A stretch of DNA of 42,746 nucleotides. Source: an uncultured Bacteroidales bacterium (GTDB lineage: Bacteria > Bacteroidota > Bacteroidia > Bacteroidales > UBA932). The DNA lies in NCBI GenBank assembly GCA_900318355.1, contig ONKE01000008.1:1-42746 (forward strand), written 5' to 3'. The notes beneath the pieces were generated by a model. The model had not been told where the DNA came from, searched no databases, and worked only from the letters and a program-made list of their open reading frames with translations. The translations under genes and the position numbers were made by a program. How positions within the stretch are numbered: position 1 is the first letter of the stretch; every line of letters begins with the position of its first letter. This document shows positions 27,001 to 34,339 of this stretch, one piece after another.

Positions 27001-28540
27001 AGGAAATGACATAATCGATCTCCTGCGCTTCTGCGCTGTATTCGGCATCGGGCTCGGAAAGGACGATGGCGTTGTCCTGAAGCTGGCTGACGGTGATTTC
27101 GTAGGCCTTGCCGTTGGGATCGGTGAAGGTTACGACAGCGTTGCGGGACTCGTGGGAGTCGTTGGCTTTGACGATGACGGTGTTGACAGCCTCATCGCTT
27201 ACGGAGATCCAGTCTACACCTTCCGGGATGGAGATGGTGTAGGTCACGCCCGCCTTGAGCTGGACGGCGATGGTGCCGCCGGTGGCGTCGACGTCGTAGG
27301 TGGTCTGGTAGGAACCGTCGGGCTGGATCTTGATGGTCTTGACGAAGGTGGAGTAGTCGGAACCTTCGAGGATGAAGAGGATCTTGGCGACCTTCTCGAT
27401 CACTGCCGGGGCGGTGATGGTCACGACCTGCGCCTTTTCGTCGATGACGACATCCCAGCCGTCGGGCTCGTAGGTGTTGAACACTACGTCGACGCCTTCG
27501 GGAGCTACGATCGTGTAGGGAACTTCGATGGTGGCACCGGCCTTGAGGGTTGCGAAGACAGTCTCGTCAAACTCGAGATGGAGCTTTACGGGCTCTGCAG
27601 GCTCGGTCCAGTAGGGGCAGTTGATTACGGTGCCGTTGTTGAGCACGAATTCAACGTAGTCGTCTTTCGGGGTGCAGGTGGAGATGACGGAGGTCACGGT
27701 CACATTGGCCTGGGAAACGCCGAGTGCGATCCACTCCACGTCGCCGTTGTAGCGGTAGTACCACCAGTCGTTGTTGTTGTCGTCGGGGTTGGGAGCGATC
27801 TTGAACTCGGGAGTGCGGCCGTCGGCGCCGTCTTTGCCGTCTTTGCCGTCTTTGCCGGCAGGACCCTGCTCACCCTGAGGACCCTGGACACCCTGCTCGC
27901 CTTGAGGGCCCTGAGGACCCGTCTCGCCCTGGGGCCCCGTGGCGCCGGGTTCACCCTGCTCACCCTGAGGACCCTGGACGCCCTGCTCGCCTTGAGGGCC
28001 CTGAGGGCCCTGGGGACCCGTGGCGCCGGGTTCACCCTGCTCACCCTGAGGACCTTGAGGACCCTGAGGACCAGTGGCGCGGACAGGATTGCCGGAGGCA
28101 TCCTTCATGGGCTCGCCGTTAAGATACCAGTAATAGAGGCCGTCTGCCTCCTGAACGAGGGTCACGACAGGGGTTACGCCGTCGTCGCCCTTGGCGCCAG
28201 TTGCGCCGGTCTCGCCCTTCTCACCACGCTCACCTTTGGCGCCGTCCTGGCCGTTGATACCCGGCACGCCGTTATGGATTTCAATGGGATCACCGCTGTT
28301 GAAAGTAATCCTGTAACCATTGTTGATCGGTTCTACGCCGGTCACAAATACCTTTCCTTCAACCATTCCACGGACTGTGGTCAGCTCCGTGTTAAGTTGC
28401 TTGTACTGGCTCTCCAGGGATGAGATACGGGTCTCGTGGTCGTCGAGACGCTTCTCAATCGGAGACAAATCGGTCGTCGAGCAGCCGAATGCCAACACGG
28501 CAGCGACTGCAACAGAGAAGAACGAGTTGAACTTTTTCAT
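24044..28540 (-). CDS. Giant lipoprotein with collagen-like stalk (BACON, Ig-like, DUF5689-like, choice-of-anchor J domains)
   Basis: 1498 aa. Signal peptide with lipobox AFGC (Cys20); probable coiled coil at 25-60; collagen-like Gly-X-Y runs at 91-121 and 157-241; two BACON-like domains at about 415-487 and 493-576; an unassigned beta domain at 585-736; Ig-like domains at about 745-838 and 1045-1136; two DUF5689-like (OB-fold) domains at about 846-1036 and 1150-1336; and a choice-of-anchor J/jelly-roll domain at 1345-1497. It ends at TGA in front of an in-frame Gly-Ser linker and nuclease domain. BACON and DUF5689 are common in surface proteins of gut Bacteroidales. Inference: originally one protein of about 1774 residues holding a nuclease away from the cell on a stalk. 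Confidence 0.8.
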   Translation of the reverse strand: MKKFNSFFSVAVAAVLAFGCSTTDLSPIEKRLDDHETRISSLESQYKQLNTELTTVRGMVEGKVFVTGVEPINNGYRITFNSGDPIEIHNGVPGINGQDGAKGERGEKGETGATGAKGDDGVTPVVTLVQEADGLYYWYLNGEPMKDASGNPVRATGPQGPQGPQGEQGEPGATGPQGPQGPQGEQGVQGPQGEQGEPGATGPQGETGPQGPQGEQGVQGPQGEQGPAGKDGKDGKDGADGRTPEFKIAPNPDDNNNDWWYYRYNGDVEWIALGVSQANVTVTSVISTCTPKDDYVEFVLNNGTVINCPYWTEPAEPVKLHLEFDETVFATLKAGATIEVPYTIVAPEGVDVVFNTYEPDGWDVVIDEKAQVVTITAPAVIEKVAKILFILEGSDYSTFVKTIKIQPDGSYQTTYDVDATGGTIAVQLKAGVTYTISIPEGVDWISVSDEAVNTVIVKANDSHESRNAVVTFTDPNGKAYEITVSQLQDNAIVLSEPDAEYSAEAQEIDYVISSNVDVTAAVDVDWATAVQTKAMAEHIFRITIQENTSKESRTGKVTFTAADTEAQEFVFTQLGKEEDNPQPSGSVYYVKVDSDDELLAGQYLIVYEDGSLAMDGSLETLDASNDYKEVTITDDGILSSGTVDAFSFSLAEVTDGWTIQSASGKYIGQTSDANGLVEGETAIANSISITADGNADIVSGGAYLRFNSASDQKRFRYYKSSSYSRQKAIALYRKAGEVGPVDERIAITFTATPAEVVVKVGETVEGFALSVTTTDGKDVSDELDGEKLSVSVEGEEYFSYTEDPSAIKGIAPGNGKITITYAGDNTYKPASIVVPVKVMSAEITYSTVADLKAWCAEAGETFTVTVKDIVVTYVNGGNVYLEDETGAILMYGNSAQLTAGKVISGTISGTTDIYSGLREIKSVTFGDDVVITDADSAPVPTEATVAQILDDYLAYESMYVKIVDATIPEAVALTNKKGNFTIEQGQRQISGRLNVATTLEIAAGATVDVIGFPAIYTTSSGTTYQFSVYGQDFVTVKEQTDNRTEVSLSYDPASFEMTVGETINLPTPWVGPSAARSAVSGLNPVSDKTDVADVTVAQTGERIIVAKEAGTAVFTLTFEGNDTYKPATASFTVTVKEGTTPTDPDPQTPTLTLAAVKTTIGEATNDVAFSGTVKDWVVTYAPASDTRYAYIEDGTEGITIYKNNHGLVAGQVINGAVSGKGKIYNGLLEVTDIDVSQATVTTTTAIPLHEVTLAQLNANFDAYVGMRIKVTGLTTESAVNASKANLTFKQGSNEFVFYPQATVKLNANAVFDAIGFPSKHNSDHQITLWGMDDITITSEGDVPTATTLFESTMTTQGEFTIDNVTLPSGATSIWGFNSSYGAKVTAYINNTNYAAESWLISPVIDLTNEDAATLAFQQAGRYFGTMQNEIAVMVREENGTWSQATMSAYPTGTSWTWVDTKVSLSSFAGKKCQFAFKYVSTAKKAGTWEIKNVSVTNE
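27830..28080. repeat. GC-rich tandem DNA repeats encoding the collagen-like stalk
   Basis: Nine-base Gly-X-Y units (GGTCCTCAG, GGTGAGCAG types on the coding strand) are arranged in larger near-copies: the segments reading GEQGEPGATGPQG and [13 protein letters not shown] each recur. Because every unit is a multiple of 9 bp, gain or loss of units changes stalk length without shifting the frame. Confidence 0.75.
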
Positions 28541-28571
28541 ATAAGATGGGTTAAATATTTTTCAGCGTCCA

Positions 28572-28579
28572 CAAAGTTA
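28572..28579 (-). promoter_or_regulatory. -7 element of the giant lipoprotein gene (TAACTTTG)
   Basis: Read on the - strand, TAACTTTG matches TAnnTTTG exactly, 31 bp before the ATG at 28540. No TTTG-type -33 box is visible at the right spacing. It lies between the 47-aa lipoprotein gene and this gene, so the giant gene has its own promoter. Confidence 0.5.
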
Positions 28580-28631
28580 CGCAAAAAACTGATACGGGAC
28601 ACCCACCTTGGTGAAAAGTTATCAACAACTT

Positions 28632-28775
28632 CTACATTTGTTCGGGAGAAGGACGTTCGGTGATTTCAACGTTGCCGGGAACCTTTTCTGGCTCCGGTTC
28701 GGGATCGGCCACGGGCGGATTGCAGGAAGATGCCAGCAGGATCACGAAAAACAGCGGAATGAGGATCTTTTTCAT
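28632..28775 (-). CDS. 47-aa lipoprotein coupled to folD
   Basis: [18 protein letters not shown] is a clear lipoprotein signal with Cys18, leaving a mature peptide of about 30 residues rich in Pro and Glu (DPEPEPEK, ITERPSPEQM). The ATG overlaps the folD stop as ATGA, so translation is probably coupled. No family is recognised. Very small lipoproteins are common in Bacteroidota but usually missed by annotation because of length. Confidence 0.65.
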   Translation of the reverse strand: MKKILIPLFFVILLASSCNPPVADPEPEPEKVPGNVEITERPSPEQM

Positions 28776-29638
28776 AGCGCGGACTTCTTGCGGAGGAACG
28801 CTTCGACGGTATTTTCCAGGAGGCATGCTATCGTCATGGGACCGACGCCGCCCGGAACGGGCGTAATGACGGAAGCCTTGGGAGCGACGGAGTCGAAGTC
28901 GACGTCGCCGCACAGTTTGCCGGTGGAAGGGTCGCGGTTGACTCCAACGTCTATCACCACCACCCCTTCGCTGACCATGTCGCCGGTGACAAAGCGCGGA
29001 CGGCCTATGGCAACGACCAGGACCTCGGCCTCGCGGGTAACGGCGCCAAGGTCTTTTGTGCGTGAATGACAGATGGTTACGGTGGCATGACGGTCGAGCA
29101 GGAGCTTGGCCGTGGGAAGACCCACTATCTGGCTGCGGCCTATTACGACCGCGCGCTTGCCCTTGAGCTCCACCCCGGCCTCGTCGAGGAGGCGCAGGAT
29201 GCCCTTGGGAGTGCATGCGACGGTGCAGGGACGCTTCATCCAAAGCCCGGCCACATTCAGGGGATGGAACCCGTCGACATCTTTTTCCTTGTCGATGGAC
29301 TCGATGATGGCGGCCTCGTCAATCCCCTCTGGCAGAGGTAGTTGAACCAGTATTCCATCGACTTCCGGGTCGGCATTGAGGGAGGCTATGCGGGAGAGCA
29401 GTTCCTCCTGCGTCGTTTCGGCGGGAAGGCGGAAGGTGGAATTGCGGATGCCGACAAGCTCGCAGGCCTTTTCCTTGCCGCGGACATAGGTCTGGCTGGC
29501 AGGGTCGTCCCCCACCAGGATAACGGCAAGATGCGGAACGCGGCCATATCGCTCCGGGAAATCCGCCAGCCTTTCCTTCAGGCCGGCCTTGATCTTGTCG
29601 GAAAGAGCCTTGCCGCTCAGTATCACTCCATTGTCCAT
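28772..29638 (-). CDS. folD: Methylenetetrahydrofolate dehydrogenase/methenyltetrahydrofolate cyclohydrolase FolD
   Basis: 288 aa, the normal length. Bifunctional NADP-dependent enzyme of one-carbon metabolism, converting 5,10-methylene-THF to 10-formyl-THF. The catalytic loop is Y51-VRG-K55, followed by [14 protein letters not shown], the Rossmann motif [18 protein letters not shown], and the C-terminal [18 protein letters not shown]. The first 16 bp overlap the end of cysS, and the stop overlaps the start of the small lipoprotein gene. Confidence 0.96.
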   Translation of the reverse strand: MDNGVILSGKALSDKIKAGLKERLADFPERYGRVPHLAVILVGDDPASQTYVRGKEKACELVGIRNSTFRLPAETTQEELLSRIASLNADPEVDGILVQLPLPEGIDEAAIIESIDKEKDVDGFHPLNVAGLWMKRPCTVACTPKGILRLLDEAGVELKGKRAVVIGRSQIVGLPTAKLLLDRHATVTICHSRTKDLGAVTREAEVLVVAIGRPRFVTGDMVSEGVVVIDVGVNRDPSTGKLCGDVDFDSVAPKASVITPVPGGVGPMTIACLLENTVEAFLRKKSAL

Positions 29639-31185
29639 TCAGCTCCGTTTTTGGTGTCTTTGACTGTGATGCCCAGGGCTTTGAGATGGTCCCTGATGGC
29701 ATCGCTGCGCGGCCAGTCCTTTGCCGCCTTTGCCGCCGCCCTTTCTTCGAGCACCATGTCCATCAGCCCGGCAACGACGGCCTGGCTGCTGTCGGCGGCT
29801 ACGCTTTCGTCCTTGAGGCCGAGAACTCCGAACACCACGTCGTCGAAAAGACGCAGCAGCATGGAATATTCGTCGGCCGAGAAGGTTTCCTTGCCCTCCT
29901 TGACGATGTTGATCCGGCGGACGGCTTCGTAGAGGTGGGCGATGGCGACGGGGGTGTTAAGGTCGTCGCACAGAGCCGTGTAGACATCCTCGACGAGGGC
30001 TGCGATGCCCTGAGGGTCGGCCACGGCTTCGGGGGCGACGTCGTCGATATATTCCCCGTAGGCGAGCGAGGAAGCCTTGTTGCCGGCAGTGCCGCGGACG
30101 GAAGACTCAACACCGGCCTTGGCGGCAAGCGCGACGAGGTCCTTATAGGCCTGCATCAGCTTGCGAAGTCCCTTTTCGGCCGCGCCGAGCGCATCGTTGG
30201 AGAAATCCAGCGTGCTGCGGTAGTGGGCCTGGAGGATGAAGAAGCGTATGGTCATCGGGCTGAAAGCCTGGGAAAGCTTGGGATGGGTGCCGGCGAAAAG
30301 CTCCGGCAGGGTGATGAAGTTGCCCAGGGACTTGCCCATTTTCTGTCCGCCGATGGTGATCATGTTGTTGTGGACCCAGTAGCGGACGCCCTGAGTGCCG
30401 CGCGAGGCGACATTCTGGGCTATTTCACATTCGTGATGGGGGAACATCAGGTCCATGCCTCCACCGTGGATGTCGAATTCCTTTCCGAGATACTTCTCCC
30501 CCATCACCGAGCACTCGAGGTGCCAGCCCGGGAAGCCTTCGCCCCACGGCGACGGCCACTTCATGATGTGCTGCGGCTCGGCTTTTTTCCAGAGGGCGAA
30601 ATCCTGAGGAGCACGCTTGTCGCCCTGGCCGTCGAGGGCGCGGGTGCCTTCGAGGGTGTCGTCCAGGGTGCGGCCGGAGAGAATGCCGTAACGGTGGTCA
30701 CGGTTGTATTTCTCCACGTCGAAATATATGCTGCCGCCGCTCTCGTAGGCATATCCTGCGTCGAGAATCTTCTTTATCACCTCGATCTGCTCGATGATAT
30801 GGCCGGAGGCGTGAGGCTCTATCGAAGGCGGAGCCACATTGAGCTCACGCATGGCCTCATGGTAGCGGAAGGTGTAGGTCTGGACCACTTCCATGGGCTC
30901 CAGCTGCTCGAGGCGGGCCTTCTTCGCTATCTTGTCTTCGCCTTCATCGGCGTCATGCTCGAGGTGTCCCACGTCGGTGATGTTGCGCACATAGCGGACC
31001 TTGTAGCCCAGATGGCGCAGAAGGCGCTGGAGGACGTCATACGTAACTCCGGGACGGGCATGGCCCAGATGGGCGTCGCCGTAGACGGTAGGGCCGCAGA
31101 CATACATTCCGACATGTCCGGGATGAATCGGCTCGAATTTCTCTTTCCGGTGGGAAAGCGTGTTGGTCAGGAATAAATCTCTCAT
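29623..31185 (-). CDS. cysS: Cysteinyl-tRNA synthetase
   Basis: 520 aa from the ATG at 31185 (a GTG one codon upstream is also possible). The class I synthetase motifs are [19 protein letters not shown], where Cys30 is a zinc ligand and HLGH (39-42) is the HIGH box, and KMGKSLGNF, the KMSKS loop. The C-terminal helical region is complete. It charges tRNA-Cys. It overlaps folD by 16 bp downstream and lies 12 bp from the lipoprotein gene upstream, inside a five-gene - strand operon. Confidence 0.96.
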   Translation of the reverse strand: MRDLFLTNTLSHRKEKFEPIHPGHVGMYVCGPTVYGDAHLGHARPGVTYDVLQRLLRHLGYKVRYVRNITDVGHLEHDADEGEDKIAKKARLEQLEPMEVVQTYTFRYHEAMRELNVAPPSIEPHASGHIIEQIEVIKKILDAGYAYESGGSIYFDVEKYNRDHRYGILSGRTLDDTLEGTRALDGQGDKRAPQDFALWKKAEPQHIMKWPSPWGEGFPGWHLECSVMGEKYLGKEFDIHGGGMDLMFPHHECEIAQNVASRGTQGVRYWVHNNMITIGGQKMGKSLGNFITLPELFAGTHPKLSQAFSPMTIRFFILQAHYRSTLDFSNDALGAAEKGLRKLMQAYKDLVALAAKAGVESSVRGTAGNKASSLAYGEYIDDVAPEAVADPQGIAALVEDVYTALCDDLNTPVAIAHLYEAVRRINIVKEGKETFSADEYSMLLRLFDDVVFGVLGLKDESVAADSSQAVVAGLMDMVLEERAAAKAAKDWPRSDAIRDHLKALGITVKDTKNGAEWTME

Positions 31186-31197
31186 CACGAGTATTAA

Positions 31198-32097
31198 TCA
31201 ATAATATAACTTGTACGTTCGCACCAGCAGCACTTCCGTGCCACAATAGTCGGTGCGGGTAGCGGACTGTATATCTCCGTCGGCATCAAGCTGGTAGGCG
31301 ATTTTTGCGGACACCGGCGAAGCGACGTTGCCGTTGCGCCAGGTCATACGCGAGACCAGATGACGGTTGCCCGGAAGTTCCTTGGCATACCAGACGGGCA
31401 GTTCACAAGGGAACAAATATACGGCAAAATTTTGATTATCCTCGTCTGCGGAGTACTCAAGTTCGAGAATTGCCGAGGTCGGAGCCGTTTTCAGGGTCGT
31501 GCTCGTACCCTTGGCGGAAATGGAAGTGCCGATTTCCGCTGCCGTGACGTCGCCGCCCGAGACGGTGTATTTTTCACGGTAGGCCAGCTGCGAGCTGTAT
31601 TGGCCGCGGGTGGCGCTGAACTCCGAATCGACCGAGGTGGAAACGACGGTGCCGTCGGCGTCAAAGGCCGTTACCATCGGCCACGCGCCGCGCCATGAGC
31701 CCTGATAGGAAACGGTGTTTTCCTTAGGGTCGATGACCACGGTAACGTTCCTGCTGCTGGAAGTGTAGTAGTAGCGACCTTCGATACGCATCTCAGTGGG
31801 CGACAGGTATTTATACTTCAAGTCCAGGAGTTTGTTGCCGCCGATTTCATCGGTACGGACCATGGAAGTGACCCGGTTGAAGACGTCGTAGGTGTATTCG
31901 AAGGTCTCAATCAGTTCCTCCCCATTGTACACTTCCACCTTGCTCACGGGGTAATTGCGCATTTTCCAAAGGGAAGAGGCGCCGTCGTCGGTGTTTCCCC
32001 CGTTCTGTCCGGAGCCCGATCCGTTGCCTCCGCATGATACCAGGGCGCCGACAATGGCCAGCGCGAAGAAAAAGTATTTGCTTACGCTTTTCATCAT
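31198..32097 (-). CDS. Lipoprotein with DUF4595-like YD-type beta repeats
   Basis: 299 aa (or 298 from the second Met). The signal peptide ends at the lipobox LVSC (Cys22), followed by a Gly/Ser/Asn-rich tether. The mature part opens with KVEVYNGEELIETFEYTYD and continues with alternating Tyr-rich strands, resembling the DUF4595-like lipoproteins of Bacteroidales. Function is unknown. The start codon overlaps the stop of the upstream MBL-fold gene (ATGA), so these are co-translated. Confidence 0.7.
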   Translation of the reverse strand: MMKSVSKYFFFALAIVGALVSCGGNGSGSGQNGGNTDDGASSLWKMRNYPVSKVEVYNGEELIETFEYTYDVFNRVTSMVRTDEIGGNKLLDLKYKYLSPTEMRIEGRYYYTSSSRNVTVVIDPKENTVSYQGSWRGAWPMVTAFDADGTVVSTSVDSEFSATRGQYSSQLAYREKYTVSGGDVTAAEIGTSISAKGTSTTLKTAPTSAILELEYSADEDNQNFAVYLFPCELPVWYAKELPGNRHLVSRMTWRNGNVASPVSAKIAYQLDADGDIQSATRTDYCGTEVLLVRTYKLYY

Positions 32098-33332
32098 TTG
32101 TAGAGGGTAAAGGATTCACCGCAGTCCGTGGCAATGTAGAGCGGATAACTGAAGGAAGAATTGCCAAGGGCGCCGGTATTGTTGTACATGAAGGAGAATG
32201 GAACGCGGTGATCGACAGTGTGATGCCACTCGTTCTCGTGGATATTGACGTAGATCTGGTCGATATTCAGGGGGTTGGGAGCCGCCATTGTGTGGGTGAA
32301 AAATGCGACGTTGCCCTGGAAAACGGGGGAAATCACTATGTCGGCACGGTTATGGTTTTCGTAGAAGGCCTCGTTCTCGTGCTTGGAGTTGTCGCCGATA
32401 TGGGCAACGCGCCAGCCGTCGAGTTCGATAAGATAGAGGAGGCACGGCTCGTCACCCTGGCCTGACATATAGGCCTGGGTCTTGACGCTGCCCGTCGTGG
32501 TCATCGGGTCGGCCGGGGCTGAATTCTCGTCCCAGAGGAAGAGTTTGCTGCCCTTGAGACTGCTGTAGGAGGTAAGGTGCTTTTCCATGGTACTGGGAGC
32601 AACGACAATCTTTCCAAGGTCAAGCATGCGCCTCAGAAGGGGGATGTCGTAATGGTCGCCATGGGCATGGGTGACATAAACCACGTCCAGCGCCTGGGCG
32701 AGTTCGTCGCGGCGCTCTCCGTCGTATGTCCCATCCTGATAGCAGATATCGATGCCGATGCATGCGCCCTTGGTGCGGCATACGACGCCGGAGCTATAGA
32801 GCTTGAACATCTGCATGCTGCCGTCAGTTGGCGCGGGAGCCGACAAAAACTGGAAGAACTCGCTGCGCTTGTGCTGCAGCCACTGCTTGTTGGCCTCGTG
32901 GAAAGCCGCCGCCTGGCCACCCTCGGGAGAAATGGCCTCTTCCTTAACGTCCGACACCTGATGCATGGGATAGTCGCGCAGCAGGAGGAGCTGACGGCGG
33001 ATACGGTCGTATTTGTCTTCCGTACCGACCGAAGGATGGCCGAGCGAGGCGGGATACATGTTTTCCGCCAGGCTGATGAAACGGTGGACCTGACCGACCC
33101 AGGCGTAAGGCTTTTCCTTATGGACCGCCTGGATCTCAAGCATCAGGTTCTGGGCCATGAAATAGATCGGCTCTCCGATGAGGTCGGTCTGAAGGGTGCG
33201 CAGGTTGCGCATCATCGAGGTGTACAATGCTTCGTTCGAAACGGCATCGTAACCATAGGCGCTTGCAGCAAACGCTTCCGTCCCAAGAAGGACGGAAGCG
33301 ACTGCCGTAAGCAATAAATGCTTGAATTTCAT
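32094..33332 (-). CDS. Secreted metallo-beta-lactamase-fold hydrolase
   Basis: 412 aa from the ATG at 33332, chosen because it starts a Sec signal peptide (MKFKHLLLTAVASVLLGTEAFA); the frame is open 30 bp further upstream. The first 150 or so mature residues are helical and unassigned. The MBL motif THAHGDHYD supplies the metal ligands, and HIGDNS and the late His-rich NIHENEWHH may complete the site. MBL-fold proteins include many hydrolases, and the substrate cannot be told. It is the first gene of the operon leading to cysS and folD. Confidence 0.78.
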   Translation of the reverse strand: MKFKHLLLTAVASVLLGTEAFAASAYGYDAVSNEALYTSMMRNLRTLQTDLIGEPIYFMAQNLMLEIQAVHKEKPYAWVGQVHRFISLAENMYPASLGHPSVGTEDKYDRIRRQLLLLRDYPMHQVSDVKEEAISPEGGQAAAFHEANKQWLQHKRSEFFQFLSAPAPTDGSMQMFKLYSSGVVCRTKGACIGIDICYQDGTYDGERRDELAQALDVVYVTHAHGDHYDIPLLRRMLDLGKIVVAPSTMEKHLTSYSSLKGSKLFLWDENSAPADPMTTTGSVKTQAYMSGQGDEPCLLYLIELDGWRVAHIGDNSKHENEAFYENHNRADIVISPVFQGNVAFFTHTMAAPNPLNIDQIYVNIHENEWHHTVDHRVPFSFMYNNTGALGNSSFSYPLYIATDCGESFTLYK

Positions 33333-33336
33333 TAGT

Positions 33337-33447
33337 TTACAGAATAATACTACAGACCCCAAACAAGTTTGGCATTGTTGGAGCGGCTGGGATCGCCGCC
33401 AGCCCGAGGACCAAAAGCACAGTTTTGAACAGTTTTTTAAGCGTCAT
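33337..33447 (-). CDS. Possible 36-aa secreted peptide
   Basis: A frame starting MTLKKLFKTVLLVLGLAAIP looks like a Sec signal peptide and then gives only about 15 more residues (PTMPNLFGVCSIIL) before TAA. It lies 73 bp after a perfect -7 box and immediately upstream of the MBL-fold gene. It may be a true leader peptide, a remnant of a decayed gene, or chance. Confidence 0.35.
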   Translation of the reverse strand: MTLKKLFKTVLLVLGLAAIPAAPTMPNLFGVCSIIL

Positions 33448-33485
33448 AACGTCGTTCCAGTTGATAAGCGATAAAAACGTTTTAA

Positions 33486-33513
33486 TAATTATCGTGCACG
33501 AGCACAATAATTA
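33486..33513. promoter_or_regulatory. 28-bp imperfect palindrome in a divergent promoter region
   Basis: TAATTAT-C-GTGC (33486-33497) pairs with GCAC-A-ATAATTA (33502-33513) around ACGA, with a single mismatch. It lies just downstream of the - strand -7 box and about 38 bp upstream of the + strand one. A dimeric repressor site is a reasonable guess. Confidence 0.4.
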
Positions 33514-33520
33514 ACAAGTT

Positions 33521-33528
33521 CAAATGTA
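33521..33528 (-). promoter_or_regulatory. -7 element for the MBL-fold/cysS/folD operon (TACATTTG)
   Basis: On the - strand TACATTTG matches TAnnTTTG exactly. The transcript would include the palindrome at 33486-33513 and the possible 36-aa peptide before the MBL-fold gene. Confidence 0.5.
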
Positions 33529-33550
33529 AAAATAATTTCTGAAAAATTAG

Positions 33551-33558
33551 TAAGTTTG
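33551..33558 (+). promoter_or_regulatory. -7 element for xth (TAAGTTTG)
   Basis: Perfect TAnnTTTG, 28 bp before the xth ATG. It is divergent to the - strand -7 box, with 22 bp between the two. Confidence 0.5.
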
Positions 33559-33586
33559 CAAAGCAAAATTTAAAGTAAAAAATAAC

Positions 33587-34339
33587 ATGAAATTAATCTC
33601 GTGGAACGTCAATGGATTACGTGCCGTTTGCGGAAAAGGCTTCTCAGATATTTTCGCCGCCCTTGACGCCGACTTCTTCTGCCTGCAGGAGACAAAACTT
33701 CAGGAGGGACAGCTCGACCTTTCCTTCCCCGGCTACAACTCCTGGTGGAACTACGCCGACAAGAAAGGCTATTCGGGCACGGCCGTTTTCTCCCGGATCG
33801 AACCCGTTTCGGTCCGCTACGGCATCGGTGTAGACGAGCATGACCACGAGGGACGGGCGGTGACGCTGGAGATGCAGGATTTCTTCCTCGTATGCGTATA
33901 TGTCCCCAACTCCCAGGACGGGCTGCGGCGACTCGACTACCGCATGCGCTGGGAAGACGATTTCAGGGCCTACCTCGGCTCGCTGAGGGCGGAAGGGAAA
34001 GGCGTCATAGTCTGCGGCGACCTCAACGTCGCCCATCAGGAAATAGACCTCAAAAACCCGTCCACAAACCATTTCAACGCCGGTTTTTCCGACGAGGAAC
34101 GGGAACGTTTCTCGCGTCTTCTGGATTCCGGATTCGCCGATTCATGGCGGCGGCTCCACCCCGACGAGGTGAAATATTCATGGTGGTCCTATCGCGGACG
34201 CGCAAGGGAAAACAACGCTGGGTGGCGCATCGACTATTTCCTCGTATCGGAGGATCTCGTCCCGCGTATCGTCTCGGCCGACATCCACAACGAAATCTTC
34301 GGCTCGGACCACTGCCCGGTCGAGCTGGTTATCGGCTGA
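33587..34339 (+). CDS. xth: Exodeoxyribonuclease III (AP endonuclease, ExoIII/APE family)
   Basis: 250 aa, typical size. Repairs abasic sites and blocked 3' ends. All expected catalytic residues are visible: Asn7 in SWNVNGLR, Glu35 in QETK, Tyr105 in VYVPN, Asp145 and Asn147 in CGDLNV, the Asp in WRIDYFLVS, and His242 in GSDHCPVEL. The final 11 bp overlap the end of the convergent flippase-like gene. Confidence 0.95.
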   Translation: MKLISWNVNGLRAVCGKGFSDIFAALDADFFCLQETKLQEGQLDLSFPGYNSWWNYADKKGYSGTAVFSRIEPVSVRYGIGVDEHDHEGRAVTLEMQDFFLVCVYVPNSQDGLRRLDYRMRWEDDFRAYLGSLRAEGKGVIVCGDLNVAHQEIDLKNPSTNHFNAGFSDEERERFSRLLDSGFADSWRRLHPDEVKYSWWSYRGRARENNAGWRIDYFLVSEDLVPRIVSADIHNEIFGSDHCPVELVIG

